A stretch of 64,000 nt of DNA from Glossina fuscipes. Its lineage: Eukaryota; Arthropoda; Insecta; Diptera; Glossinidae. The stretch is from the NCBI RefSeq assembly GCF_014805625.2, contig NW_023998415.1:27160347-27224346 (forward strand), in the 5' to 3' direction. The position numbers and the translations under genes are program-made. The notes under the pieces are model-generated. The model did not search any database, was not told the origin of the DNA, and saw only the letters and a program-made list of their open reading frames with translations. Below are positions 23,267-33,941 of the stretch, piece by piece. Within the stretch, counting starts at the first letter, position 1. Every line of letters begins with the position of its first letter.

Positions 23267-25369
23267 CTCTTTAATATTTAAAAAATTAATACCTGAAATT
23301 ACAAAAAAAAAAATTGCTTTTGTTGTTTATACAAAAATCATCAATCAATGATATGTTTGTAAAAACATAAAAAAATGTGAAAGGTTTAAAAATCGTAAAG
23401 ATTTTGAACATTAAGGTGAAATTACTTTCATACGTTTTAACAATAAAAACCAATGAGACTTTGTACAAATTATTTAGTCTATAATTATAATCACTGTTAT
23501 TTATTATTATTATGATTATTATTATTTTTATTTATTTATTTATTTTTTTTTGGTTAATTCATATCACTAATCGACCTTTACGTAACGAAAAAAAAGTAAA
23601 TAAATAAGTAAATAAATAAATGAAGAAATAAAAACAAAAGGCAAAAAAGAAAAACCATAAAATTTGATTAATAGAAAACCGCTTGCACACGTTCACACAT
23701 TTACATTATTTTCTTTCTCTTAATAAAAAAAATGGAAAAATCTCTCAATTACTGTTCAGGCAAATAGACTGTTTTTTGTTTTTTTTTTTTTCATCTCGGC
23801 AGTGGAGGATATATTAAATTGATTAAATGTTGGCAACGCATAGAAATATCTATGCGTCGGTGTCTGTCTCTCGATATCCGCGAAATCATGAAAACCGCTT
23901 CAAGACTTTATGTGAAAAATGAAAATTTCGCCTTAAATCTTTGAATCTCTAAAATGTTGAAATCGCAATCCATACTCCAAACTCCCTGATCATTTTCTCT
24001 TATTTCAAATCGTACAGTTTTATTAGTTGAGAGCTTTATTTATTAATCAAAGCGTCTTGTTCTTATAGTTCGAAAACAATTAACAAAACTCATATGTAAA
24101 TAATATGCGAATTATGCAAATAAAGCCCTTTAGGCCTTTAACGTTTTATTGTCTGCAATTTATCTTGAAATGTTTCCAAATGGTGTGTAAAGTATGATTA
24201 AAAAATGTAATACGCGATATACGATGGATATCAAATATAGCCAATGAATAATAGATCGTTCGCTCTAGTATCATATAAAATATTAAAAATCGTTGTAGCA
24301 GTAGTCGTAGTAGTAGTTAAAAAGTTCGTTTCAAGCCATATACAATTTTATTTTTAATTTCATCACTTTTGAAAAGAATGGTTGGTGGTAGCATTGGAAT
24401 TTCTCTTTCAGAGGTTTATCATTTCTAAATCTCTTAAGCTAAATAGCTTAGATACACGTATGTAAAGATATTAAGAAAAACGCAGCGAAAGAAAAAAAAA
24501 AAAAAAAAAAAAAAAAATTACAAACAAAAAAGAAAAGAAAAACAGTTTTTTATTGTTATTGTTGTGGAATTATTATCTGTACTTTTTTGTTGCTCATATT
24601 TAAAATTTATTTGACTCAAGTGAAAGTTTCACAAATGAAAAGCGCAAATAAGGGACAAATATAATATATATATTTTTTTTTTGTTTACCATCAATTTTAG
24701 TACTCTTTCAAAATATGATTTTCCGATATTATTATTATTATTATTATTATTATTAAATTTGTAAGCAACATTTTCAGATTAAATCGACATACGGATCGAC
24801 ACATGAAGCATAATTAAAAAATTTATATTTTCAGTTCAAGATTGTACAACGGATTTTTTTGTTTCGATACTGTTCGCCATAAACGAGTTGGCATTGAACG
24901 TCTCATTAAGTTGATCGCTGTCTGTCACAATTTAAAAGTGGTATTACATTCCTTATTGCGATCACTGTTCAACTAACAATTACATAATAGTAGTGAAAAA
25001 TTATGTTAATTTATCGAAGTGAACTATTTCACAAATGTTTCGAGCTCAGTACGGCCTATCCTTTAAGGGTTAATCCACTGTATCATTTTTTTTTTTTTTT
25101 TTTTTGCGTTACATGGACATAAAGTTTGGAATGAAGTTCTAGGTGCTCGCTATGAATTCGCCTATCACATTATACATTTTTTTGTTGTTTTCCTTGTCAT
25201 TTCGCCGGGACATGTAAAGTGTACAATCAGCAATTCTGTCTTCAGCAGAAAGGACAAACCAGGGACCTCTGAGATTAAAATCGTCAAAGAAGAAATCGAA
25301 TAAGGAGGAATGACTGAGCAATGTGAAGGCATTTTTACGGTCGTGAGATTGAAGATTTAAACATGTCTA
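22963..25369. other. Non-coding stretch with TC, AT, ATT and poly(A) repeats
   Basis: TC array at about 23157-23195, TA array at 23231-23264, ATT arrays at 23497-23525 and 24729-24755, A-tract at 24490-24517, T-tract at 25086-25105. No gene is recognised. The 60-codon minus-strand ORF at 25139-25321 has no support. Confidence 0.5.
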
Positions 25370-25765
25370 TAACATGGGACCTATGGAAGAACTTTTACGC
25401 TTTTCGTTCCTTTCATTCCGACATTTGCAACGCCCAAAAGAAGCCGTCAGAAACCCCGCAACGTATATATATATTTTAAATCAGCATCACAGTCTGAATC
25501 GATTTAAGCATGTCCGTCTGATCGTCTGTGTAAATTTGGCAGAAAAAGAGAACATGAACAGATCTAAACTTTTCAAAGGCAACGCGTACAACGTCCACAT
25601 GCCTATGCAGCAACAATTCTTATTTTGAAATTAGAAAAAATCATCCGCGCACGCTCCATATTGCAGAGCATGAAAATTGAATTCTTTGCCTTTTTTTGTC
25701 TTCCTTAGGATAACGGTAACGAGTATAAAAGATTCGATCACGACCGAATATATAATAATTTTTTT
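25370..25765 (+). mobile_element. Hairpin-ended dispersed repeat, copy 2
   Basis: It carries ACATTTGCAACGCCCAAAAG, the CGATTTAAGCATGTCCGTCT core, and ends with GAGTATAAAAGATTCGATCA and then CGACCGAATAT, the reverse of the block that begins the copy at 32491. The ORF over 25374-25628 is repeat sequence. Confidence 0.65.
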
Positions 25766-27127
25766 CTTTTTTTTTTTTTGTTCTTTTCGAAAATAGGCAT
25801 CGGCCAATTATCCCTTTTAATTGAAGAGAGAATGCCTTACGAGAATGTTGCCATTTTTTAATATTTTGCCCAAAAGGATTTTTTTTTTCCTACAACTTAA
25901 AGATATGCTTAATACATCTAGCAAATATTATTGTTCTGTTACCTACTATTACTTTTATTTAAGAAAAATTTGTCAAAATTTTTCCTGTCTTTTAGACTGT
26001 TATGTTGGAGGTATCCCTTAAGTGATTATTTCGCTAACCAATTGTTAATTTATTTTAAAACTGCTTAGCACCTTTAAACTTTGATTTATAACTCATTTGA
26101 ACATTTTGTGGAAAAAAAATAAAATGATATGCCGCCCTATTACGATACTTTTGATAGTAAAAAGGCAGAGAAAGGCACGAGAGACGTTTTCGTGGCGACG
26201 ACGAGATACTGGAAAAATTACTTTTCTAAAGTATGTTTTGTACCGGTTACATATTTTCCCAAAGAGCGGATAACATCGTGAAAACTTACATGTGGCCTAG
26301 GGTTTCACATCTTAAAAGTATGCGATTACGTGTTGGCGTCGTTGTTGGTCTCAGGAGTTATTTGAAAATGTTCGTTGTATTAATATTCGGATCTTGATCT
26401 CAATTTTCTCACTACATAAACGTGAAATTTAATCAATTTTCGCTATGAACTTGCGTGAGTATGAGATTTCTCCCTTTTCCGGTTCTGCATGATATAAAAT
26501 AAGCGTACTTGTTTCATCCTTTGATGATGTGCAGATCAAACAAAAAATTTATTACTCAGTTTATTTTTAGTTCAAATCCTATATGTAAAAAAAATCACTT
26601 ACATTTTCAAAACTATAAAAACCAAAATCATTACACGCTTACACACACACACACACACACACATACACACACGTACACAAGTAAACTAAATTGTATGCAG
26701 ACAAAAAAGAAATAAAAATATAGACGACCACATAGACAACCGTCTTGTTGATCTATGGTTAACAAGGCCATTTCAGAATGCAACCATACAATCAAACCTG
26801 TCTGGTAATTCTCATTCTTAAAGTACACAATAACAAATACAAGCATACTGCAGATTACACATTAAAGCTAAATAACACGTGAATAGGATAGAGAATCTAA
26901 CTGACTGGCTCTGAATACTGTCTGTTCTGTGGGTTAATAGCACACTTGAGCAATTATATTAGCACATGGTTAGATTTAATAAAACAACAACATCAGTAAG
27001 AAAAAAAAAAAGATAGTGGTATCTACCGAATTGTTAGGAAAATGAAAAAGAGAGTTAAACACACTTTGCTCACTAAAGCAAAATTAAAACGAAGAACAAG
27101 TTTTCTTTTCCTTTTTTTTTTTTTTTT

Positions 27128-27187
<60 letters not shown>

Positions 27188-27295
27188 AGTAATATTAGAA
27201 AGACATTTAGAGTGGAAATTTATAGAGAAATTCGAGTTTCTAAGAAAGAGCATAAGTGTTTCATGCACAGCAATATGGAAAAGAGAGTGAAAGAC

Positions 27296-27326
<31 letters not shown>

Positions 27327-27720
27327 CATTATATGGATAATAATATTTCATGGTTATCTGAGTAGCTTTTTCAACTGACAATTTTGCAGCTTTCTTGCTT
27401 TCTTTCTTAGCCCATACGGCTAATACAACTCATTGCTGAAAGAAGAGGTTTCCTAACATCAGTCAGTGTTCGAAGCGTTAAGAGAAATAGCGTAACGTAA
27501 AGTATGATCCATTAGCAAGGAAAAGTTTCCCAACATAATATTTTATTAAGTGCCTTTGAATGTTATGGATTTTTTACCATTTTTTAAAAGGTTCGAGTAA
27601 ATGAATTCGTTGCAAAAAAAAAAAAAAAAGAAGAAGAAGAAGAAGAAAAAAATGTATTTATTTTATAATGATTTTGTGCAAAATTTGCTTTAATTTTTTA
27701 CTTTTTTTTTATTATTTATT
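25766..27720. other. Non-coding stretch, poly(T) 27131-27185 and poly(A) tracts
   Basis: A CA array lies at about 26641-26670. An uninterrupted T-tract of about 55 bases ends in GCAG at 27186-27189, which imitates a splice acceptor. An A-tract lies at 27295-27323. No gene is supported. It is probably the upstream region or a 5' intron of the ZP gene. Confidence 0.5.
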
Positions 27721-27724
27721 TACA

Positions 27725-27817
27725 GTTAACACGAACGATTGTGTGTCTTTATGTTATTCTCAAATCTTGGACGTAAAAGTTTATAAACAGATATAAGTGA
27801 ACACATAGACACATAAC
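27725..27817 (+). other. Probable 5' untranslated part of the dusky-like exon
   Basis: A T-rich stretch and TATTTATTTACAG make a good acceptor ending at about 27724. From there about 93 bases lead to the ATG at 27818. This suggests at least one further untranslated exon and the promoter lie upstream, perhaps far upstream. I could not locate them. Confidence 0.4.
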
Positions 27818-27880
27818 ATGGGGCAACATACGCGATCGAAATTGCTTCCAATATTTGTTTCCTTATTTTTAACACTCAAG
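27818..27880 (+). CDS. dyl: Signal-peptide exon of the dusky-like ZP protein
   Basis: ATG opens 21 codons, a short basic start (GQHTRSK) followed by the hydrophobic stretch LLPIFVSLFLTL. It ends exactly at AAG|GTAAGTTTCG, an almost ideal donor, in phase 0. The ZP-domain exon at 33942 begins in phase 0 after TTTTCTTTAG and lacks an ATG, so it needs an upstream signal sequence. Joined, the leader ends in LQNVYC before DGP, a plausible signal-peptidase site. Phase, direction and content all fit. The only doubt is whether another small exon lies in the 6-kb intron. Confidence 0.7.
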
Positions 27881-27937
27881 GTAAGTTTCGTGAAAAAGTG
27901 AAACTTTTTTAACAAAAAAACATCTTCAGTCATCAAT

Positions 27938-27939
<2 letters not shown>

Positions 27940-27980
<41 letters not shown>

Positions 27981-28077
27981 CTGCCTCTATCCCTCTCTCC
28001 CTCTCTTTCGCTCCATACTCTCTCCTATCTCTCTCAATCTCTCTCTCCCGCTCTCGCTCTCTCTCTCTTTCTCTGTT
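27940..28077. repeat. (TC)n/(GA)n tract just inside the dusky-like intron
   Basis: About 140 bases of mostly CT dinucleotides starting 60 bases after the splice donor. In flies such GA/CT arrays are binding sites for GAGA factor and CLAMP, so a regulatory role is possible but not shown. The false ORF of Arg-Glu repeats on the minus strand comes from this tract. Confidence 0.85.
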
Positions 28078-28729
28078 TTTCTCCATCTTTTCCCGTCCAT
28101 AAAAAGAGAGCATTTTGAAGTTAAAATAACGGTAATGTGTGTATAAAGATATGCAATAAAGCGAATCACTTGATTTACATTCAAATTTAAATATTTTTAA
28201 TATAAAGTAGGAAAAGATAGTAACACAATGAATGTAATATGCATATATATATATATGTCGTGTGCCGAAGCTACTAATACCCAACACTACTACGTACTTG
28301 ATTGTAAGATAAGGCGAATATCTGTCAATTTGTCTGTTATTATAACATTAGGCAGCAACAAATGGATACTTATACGCTTTACTATATTCTTTGGTGATCT
28401 CTCAACTTCCCTTGACGCTGTACGTGAAGACAGTAATAAAAAAATATTCAACGCCTAGCTTATGCGTTTAGGCAAAATTATTGTTATAACGCCACACGAA
28501 GGGCAGATGAATATAAATAAATCGATCGAACCGGCCTACACGCTTATGTAGAACATATACACTTTATAAAAGATCTTGGACGTATTATTTCAACCATAAG
28601 AATATCAATCGTTTATTTGGTAAATAGTCTAAGTCAATTTTCCGATCAATCCGCGAGCCTTAAGCGTATCTCGTCATGCAATTGAATTGAATTTGTAAAT
28701 TGTTCCAGTGAATATTTTTTTCAAAATTC

Positions 28730-28762
<33 letters not shown>

Positions 28763-29592
28763 GTAATATATTTGCTGTGAATTGTAAAACACAAGTTTTA
28801 TCTATTTTGAACGTGTTGTTGTTTTTAATCATAAGCATGTTGGTGGCTTGGTTAAAGCCGCCTGAACATCTTTCTATCTATCACGCATATCACGCATAAC
28901 ATAATGAAAAATTCGACATGAGCTTACTTGACGACAGTGGATGTAAAATTCCGTAAAGACTTATCGCTTTTATCGATTTCAATGTAAAACTTCGACTTAG
29001 GTTGCTTTCGAAATGAACAACGTATTTTTGAAGAAATATGAAAATTTTCAATCTCTTAGCTTTTTAGACTAGTAAACGAGTTAATGGACGCGATATTTGC
29101 CTACGCCTAAGGCGCAGCAAAAATACACGAATACATGAGAAATTTCGATTTTCTGTTGGAAGAGTTTTATTAATATGAACTTAAAGATGCAACAAATAAT
29201 CGCAAAATTCTTACTAATCAAGAAATTGTACAACGTCGTATATGGTTTTCAATAAATTTTCTTTGGCATTATGATGAATCAATCAATGAAAGCAATAGGC
29301 CACGCCATCCTATGATGACGAGTATAAGAAAGAAAAAAAATCATCTAAGAAAATATTAATCAAGCAATGCACCATTATGTACATAAAATACAAAACTAAA
29401 CGGTATTAAATGTTAATGTTTGAATAAAATGAGATAGATGAGAATAAATTCTGAATGCAAACAAAATCATTGATAATAATATCGCGCTATCTTTATGTAC
29501 ATCTATGTGTACATAATATAATAATAAGTATGCATCCATACTCTTAACCGACATTCAATATTTTACCGTTAGGCACGTCTATTCATATAAAT

Positions 29593-29593
29593 G

Positions 29594-29622
<29 letters not shown>
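29593..29622. repeat. (CATA)n microsatellite
   Basis: A clean tetranucleotide array of about seven units. Confidence 0.9.
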
Positions 29623-29624
<2 letters not shown>

Positions 29625-29885
29625 TATATATGTAGATAAGTGTTGTAAGTTTAATACCTAGAAGGAATGTCATATTAACTGCATTACTACATTTTTCTTT
29701 TTTTATGATTGCATTTTTCTTATTTTTTTTTTTTTTTTTTTTGCTTTTCTTCTTTTTTTTTTTTTTTTGAAATTATCATCAATCTAAAGACAAAAATTGA
29801 AAAAGAAAAGCAAAACAAAAAGGTTTCGCTTTATTTACTTACACATGTAAATATTATTGTTTTTCAAAGCCATCATTAAAAACTA

Positions 29886-29888
<3 letters not shown>

Positions 29889-29932
<44 letters not shown>
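29889..29932. repeat. (AT)n microsatellite
   Basis: An uninterrupted AT array of about 22 units. Confidence 0.95.
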
Positions 29933-29935
<3 letters not shown>

Positions 29936-31016
29936 TGTGAGTGTTATTTCTCTTTCACTCAGCTTCATTATTCCGTTTAATCGTTTCGTATTCGCATGCT
30001 CTAGCTACTTATTTGTACAGCGAAAATGCAGTTATGCTCTGATTTGTACCAGTTTCGACTTTCTTCTTCTTTATTTATTTATCAGTTAATTTTTTATACG
30101 CACATCTATGCAGATAGATGTATATGTATGTGCATACCTGTCGACAGAGCTAAATGCATCTGCATGTTATGAATATAAGCGCAATCTTGATTTGAACGAT
30201 TTTTAAATAATTAAAAGATAGCTTTTGATAAAATTTTCCACTCTCAAATACATGCATAATGCTTACATACACGTTATTTTTTTTATTTTTTTTTTGTTTT
30301 CTTTATTTTGCCTTATGTTTAATAAGGACCGTGTCAGTAGATGTGCTCAGTTTATTTTCAAGAAAAAAAGATCGTACATTTTCAAATTTACAGTTTTCTT
30401 TTTCGAGGTTGGCAAGTCTTGAACCTGTCTTTGAACGACTTGTATTCGCATTAAAATTTCGTTTACGAAATTCAATTAAAAAATTGCGGATTCGAACATT
30501 CTATATTAATGCTTTCGTTAAAGAAACTTTCTGAGAATTTAAAAGAAAAAGTGAATAAACATAAATCGATACATAAGACTTGCGCTCATTAAAAATATAT
30601 ATATGGTATATAGTGGCAAATGCAGCTCTTCGATTGTTATAACACGACTCCCACGGTGGCCTTCGCCATTTAATGCACTTGTCACTTTAAAAAACGGTAC
30701 GGATTTATTTACAGGGAATTTTATCTCTTAAATAAGCCATCCGGGTACTTACTTACGTATTAACGCCACCGCGGCAAAAATATTAGTTTTTATGGACACG
30801 ACATCCTTGCCTTTGCTTCCTGTTCCTAGAATGGATAACATTCCCGTTGTACTTGCATTGAATTGAATTAATATTTAACGCACACTACCAGATGGTACAA
30901 GTAGAATTAAGCTCGCTGTCGAATCACGCTCTATTCAAAATAAATACATATATTAGAATGCCCTCGATAGTGTGCATGCAGTCATCTTGCCTATAAAATC
31001 TTTCAAACCTCTAATA

Positions 31017-32249
31017 CAGGTGTCCCTCGTATAACACGATTAATTCACACCGTTCTATAGCGAAACTGTGTTATGCGAAACAAGGTATACCATGTAGTAT
31101 CGAGGCCTTCTGTTTTTTTATATCGAAACCGTGTTATACGAAACGTTCAAATAATATAAATAAAAGCAACATGTACCGTATTATATTGAAACCATGTCTA
31201 AAGGTGTAAAAGTGTATCGTATCTACTTCGATTTTGCATTTCAATCAGAATTTCTCTATCAGAAGCTAAAGGACTTTTCAATTCTCTTTAAAATTTCCCG
31301 CTACGCGCTGCGAAAAGATCTTCTTCAACGAAAAAATTCTCTAAATTTTTAGCTCGAGTTATTCTTATTCCCTGTTCCAGATCAGTTAAGTTTAAATGAG
31401 GAACCGTTGTAGTATTGCGAATGTTTTCGTAATCACCGGCATATTTAAAAGTGGACGTATTTATAAGTTCAATAAATTCTTCTTCATTCAAAGTTTCTTC
31501 TTTAAATAGTTCCCGAACATCATCAATGGTCATATTTGAAAATCTGTTCCCTTCTAAATTATAAGCAACCGATATGATTCTGTTAAATTTTGCTTCTTCA
31601 CTTGGCATAGAGTTTCCTCTCTGAACCGTTTGGGGTAACAAAGGTCTCCAACACGCATGAAGTGTAGACTGATTTAATTCCTTGCACGCCAAAGCTATAA
31701 TTGCGACACTATCTAAAATAGAAAACTCTTTCCAAGCTTGAGTAAGCGTGACATTTTTATAGTTTTCCAGTCTTTCGAAAATTTTTTGGAATGCTAGTCG
31801 TATGTAGTATGCCTTGATTTTTGCAATGATTCCTTGATCTAATAGTTGGATCAATCATATAAAATTTGAATGAAAAAACATAATTTTTACGTTAGGGTAG
31901 TTCATCTCTCTACTATGAGCAATAAAACTTTAAAGTTCCAATTTTTTTTTATTCAAAAACTTTCATAATTCTAGGCTAAAACAATTTTTAAACCAGTCTT
32001 CAAACAAATTTTGCGTCATTTTATTGCGGCTTTCTTATTTGCTCGCGAGAAAACTGGCAGATGACATTTTTCAGTAGCAATTAAGTTTGGAATTTCCCTT
32101 ATTGAGCGCAAATACAAATATCCAATGCATATTCGATTTTTTGAAGTCATGTTGTGTTAAAACCATGTTACAATTATTCCCAATTCTTGTGTAATCGTCT
32201 AATATCGAAATCGTGTGTTACAATTACCGCGTTATACGAGGGACGCCTG
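31017..32249 (-). mobile_element. Tigger/pogo-type DNA transposon, internally deleted
   Basis: The element is 1,233 bases long. Its ends are 22-base terminal inverted repeats that start CAGG(T/C)GTCCCTCGTATAAC and differ at two positions. It is flanked by TA on both sides (31015-31016, 32250-32251), the target duplication expected for Tc1/mariner-pogo elements. Subterminal motifs such as CGAAACCGTGTTATACGAAA recur inside the left end. The minus strand keeps only the C-terminal part of a transposase. With about half the usual coding length missing, the copy could move only with enzyme supplied in trans. Confidence 0.85.
31288..31854 (-). pseudogene. C-terminal remnant of a Tigger-like DDE transposase
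   Basis: The open frame is about 188 codons and begins directly after an in-frame TGA with LIQLLDQGIIAKIKAYYI. This matches the Tigger/jerky pattern around the third catalytic aspartate (Q-P-hydrophobic-D-Q-G). It is followed by the conserved AWKEFSILDSV and STLHACWRPLLP blocks (family form: FW..FTILDAI..STL..VWKKL.P). The N-terminal HTH domains and the first two catalytic aspartates are absent. The frame itself is well preserved, which suggests the copy is fairly young or was amplified as a deletion derivative. Confidence 0.8.
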
Positions 32250-32360
32250 TACATTAATTTATTCATTTATTAAAAAAGAAATTCTGAAAGTAAATGACAA
32301 GGTAGCTGAACCATGTTGCGCCCCAAATTATTATATTTAGATTATCATTCGGGAGAGTAT

Positions 32361-32470
32361 AGAAGCAAAGTCTAAAATCTTAAAGTACCAGCAGTGTCTA
32401 AGGCTATCGGCTTTATTGAAAACCCTACCGCACTTGAGATTTGAATCCACACAACCTGCCACTCAGGTTA
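32361..32470 (-). mobile_element. SINE family 1 fragment
   Basis: On the minus strand: CTGAGTGGCAGGTTGTGTGG, ATTCAAATCTCAAGTGCGG, TCAATAAAGCCGATAGCCT and CTTTAAGATTTTAGACTT. Compared with the full copies, the anticodon-arm part is deleted and the TAA tail is gone. It lies between the Tigger element and the hairpin-ended repeat. Confidence 0.65.
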
Positions 32471-32490
32471 ATTTGAAACAGCATAAAATA

Positions 32491-32935
32491 AACAAGTAAG
32501 AAAACTATATTCGATCGTGACCGAATTGTTTATACCCCTTACCGATGTCATCAAAAACACTGAAAAGAAAAGAAAGGCTGATTTTTTCTATTTCCACAGT
32601 ACAAGTGTAAATTTATATCGTATCGGGTTTCTGTTGCGGTCTATGAGTAACAAGCACACAGCAGGGAAAGCAAAGATGTCCTCAGTTTTTGTCGTATAGA
32701 CCTACGAGCGTAGTGGGCGTGTTCATTGAAAAGTTTAAGTCAATTTCACATTCTTTCCCAAGTTCGTAGCCGATATAATATGGGAGAGTATTAACCACAG
32801 ACACTTTAAAGTTGGGTAGACGAACAGATGGATAGACAAATAGACGGAAATGCTTAGATGCGTTCAAAATTTGAAAGTGAAAAAAAAGAAACATATAAAT
32901 TTGTATATTCAATAATATTGGGCGGGTGTGGACAA
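32491..32935 (-). mobile_element. Hairpin-ended dispersed repeat, copy 3
   Basis: It begins AACAAGTAAGAAAACTATAT and the near-palindrome TTCGATCGTGACCGAA, then TTTATACCCC. It passes the core (GACAGATGG-type units near 32822, inverted relative to copy 1) and ends near AATATTGGGCGGGTGTGG. The edge block AACAAGTAAGA...TTCG(G)...ACCGAA is shared with the copy at 62746. Confidence 0.65.
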
Positions 32936-33235
32936 AATTCTTCTAAAATTCTTCTTTATATTGTGTATCGATTGTAGCTTGTGAGCAACGAACAAACGAC
33001 AGGGAAGGCAAAGGTGTTCTCAGTTTTGTTTGTACAGACGTGTGAGCGTTTTAGGCATGTTCCTTAACTTGCTTGCGTCATTTTCAAATTCTTCTGCAAA
33101 TTTATAGGCGATATCTTCCTTTCTGCGAAAGGTAAAATGTGTACCACAGATAATACACATGTCAGCAGACGGGCAAATGGATAGATTAACAGATAGACAA
33201 ATAGACAACCGAGCAGACGGCCATGGTAATATGAA
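32936..33235 (-). mobile_element. Hairpin-type dispersed repeat, copy 4 (truncated)
   Basis: It repeats the internal blocks of copy 3 in the same orientation (AGGGAAGGCAAAGGTGTTCT beside AGGGAAAGCAAAGATGTCCT in copy 3; TAGGCGATAT; the GGATAGATTAACAGATAGAC core) but lacks the edge palindrome. Copies 3 and 4 therefore stand head to tail. Confidence 0.6.
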
Positions 33236-33941
33236 TATGAATGTTGTTGGTTAAAAGAATGTGGAATATTACATATGTTAACAATATATGTAATTTATTA
33301 AGCATATGCAAACTTTAAGGAACGAATAATAAGTTTACCTATGAAGTAAGCAGATTTTATCATAACTCATCTCAAAATAGTATTCGAAGTTAATTTCGGA
33401 TTTCTTTAAGATAGACAGTAAAACCTGAAATTTAAAATTTTTGTACATCATATTCAAGCTTTTTGTACAAAATGCCTGGATTCGTGCAATGTTTTGACCA
33501 CGGCATTAATATCAATCGGTATTTGTAACTGAGTTTACTCTAAAAATGTCAAAAGTCTATAACTAAAATATGCAAGTTACATACATGCCTTATATTAATA
33601 TATGTAATATTAATAAGAATAATAGAAAGAAAAAAACTACAAATAAACGATTTTGGGAAAAAAAAATTTGAAAAACATATTACTGCAACACCCCTTAATC
33701 CCCTTTCGCTGTTTCTGTTCAATGGAAAATCTCAACGTATTCCTATCTAACATTTTCGTTCATTCGTTCGTTGACTTGAAAGATTACTCTAGAGATTACT
33801 TGCCTTAGGTAGTGCATAGAGTCTTTGCCGGTAATTTTAATGAAAGCTAAGCAAAATATTTTTCATTAGAAAGAAATTTAGTTCTAAAGAACTTTCTATA
33901 AATTTTTAAAAAACGAATGATTTTAATTGAATTTTCTTTAG

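Larger units (their letters stand above)
27881..33941 (+). other. First coding intron of the dusky-like gene, rich in mobile elements
   Basis: This is a 6,061-base GT-AG intron. From left to right it holds a TC tract (27940-28077), TA arrays (28236-28256, 28736-28761), a CATA array (29593-29622), T-tracts near 29722-29770, a TA array (29889-29932), a Tigger-like element (31017-32249), a SINE fragment (32361-32470) and two hairpin-type repeats (32491-33235). The last 700 bases before the acceptor hold nothing I recognise. Confidence 0.65.

Noticed and set aside
27023..27290. ORFs of poly-Lys and poly-Phe on the two strands
   Set aside because: They read through a 55-base homopolymer tract.
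33020..33208. ORF with repeated Cys-Pro/Ser-Val/Ile motifs (also at 8998-9300, 62919-63161, 63299-63517)
   Set aside because: The shared peptide comes from the GTCCGTCTGTCC core of a dispersed repeat, so the similarity is repeat ancestry, not a gene family.
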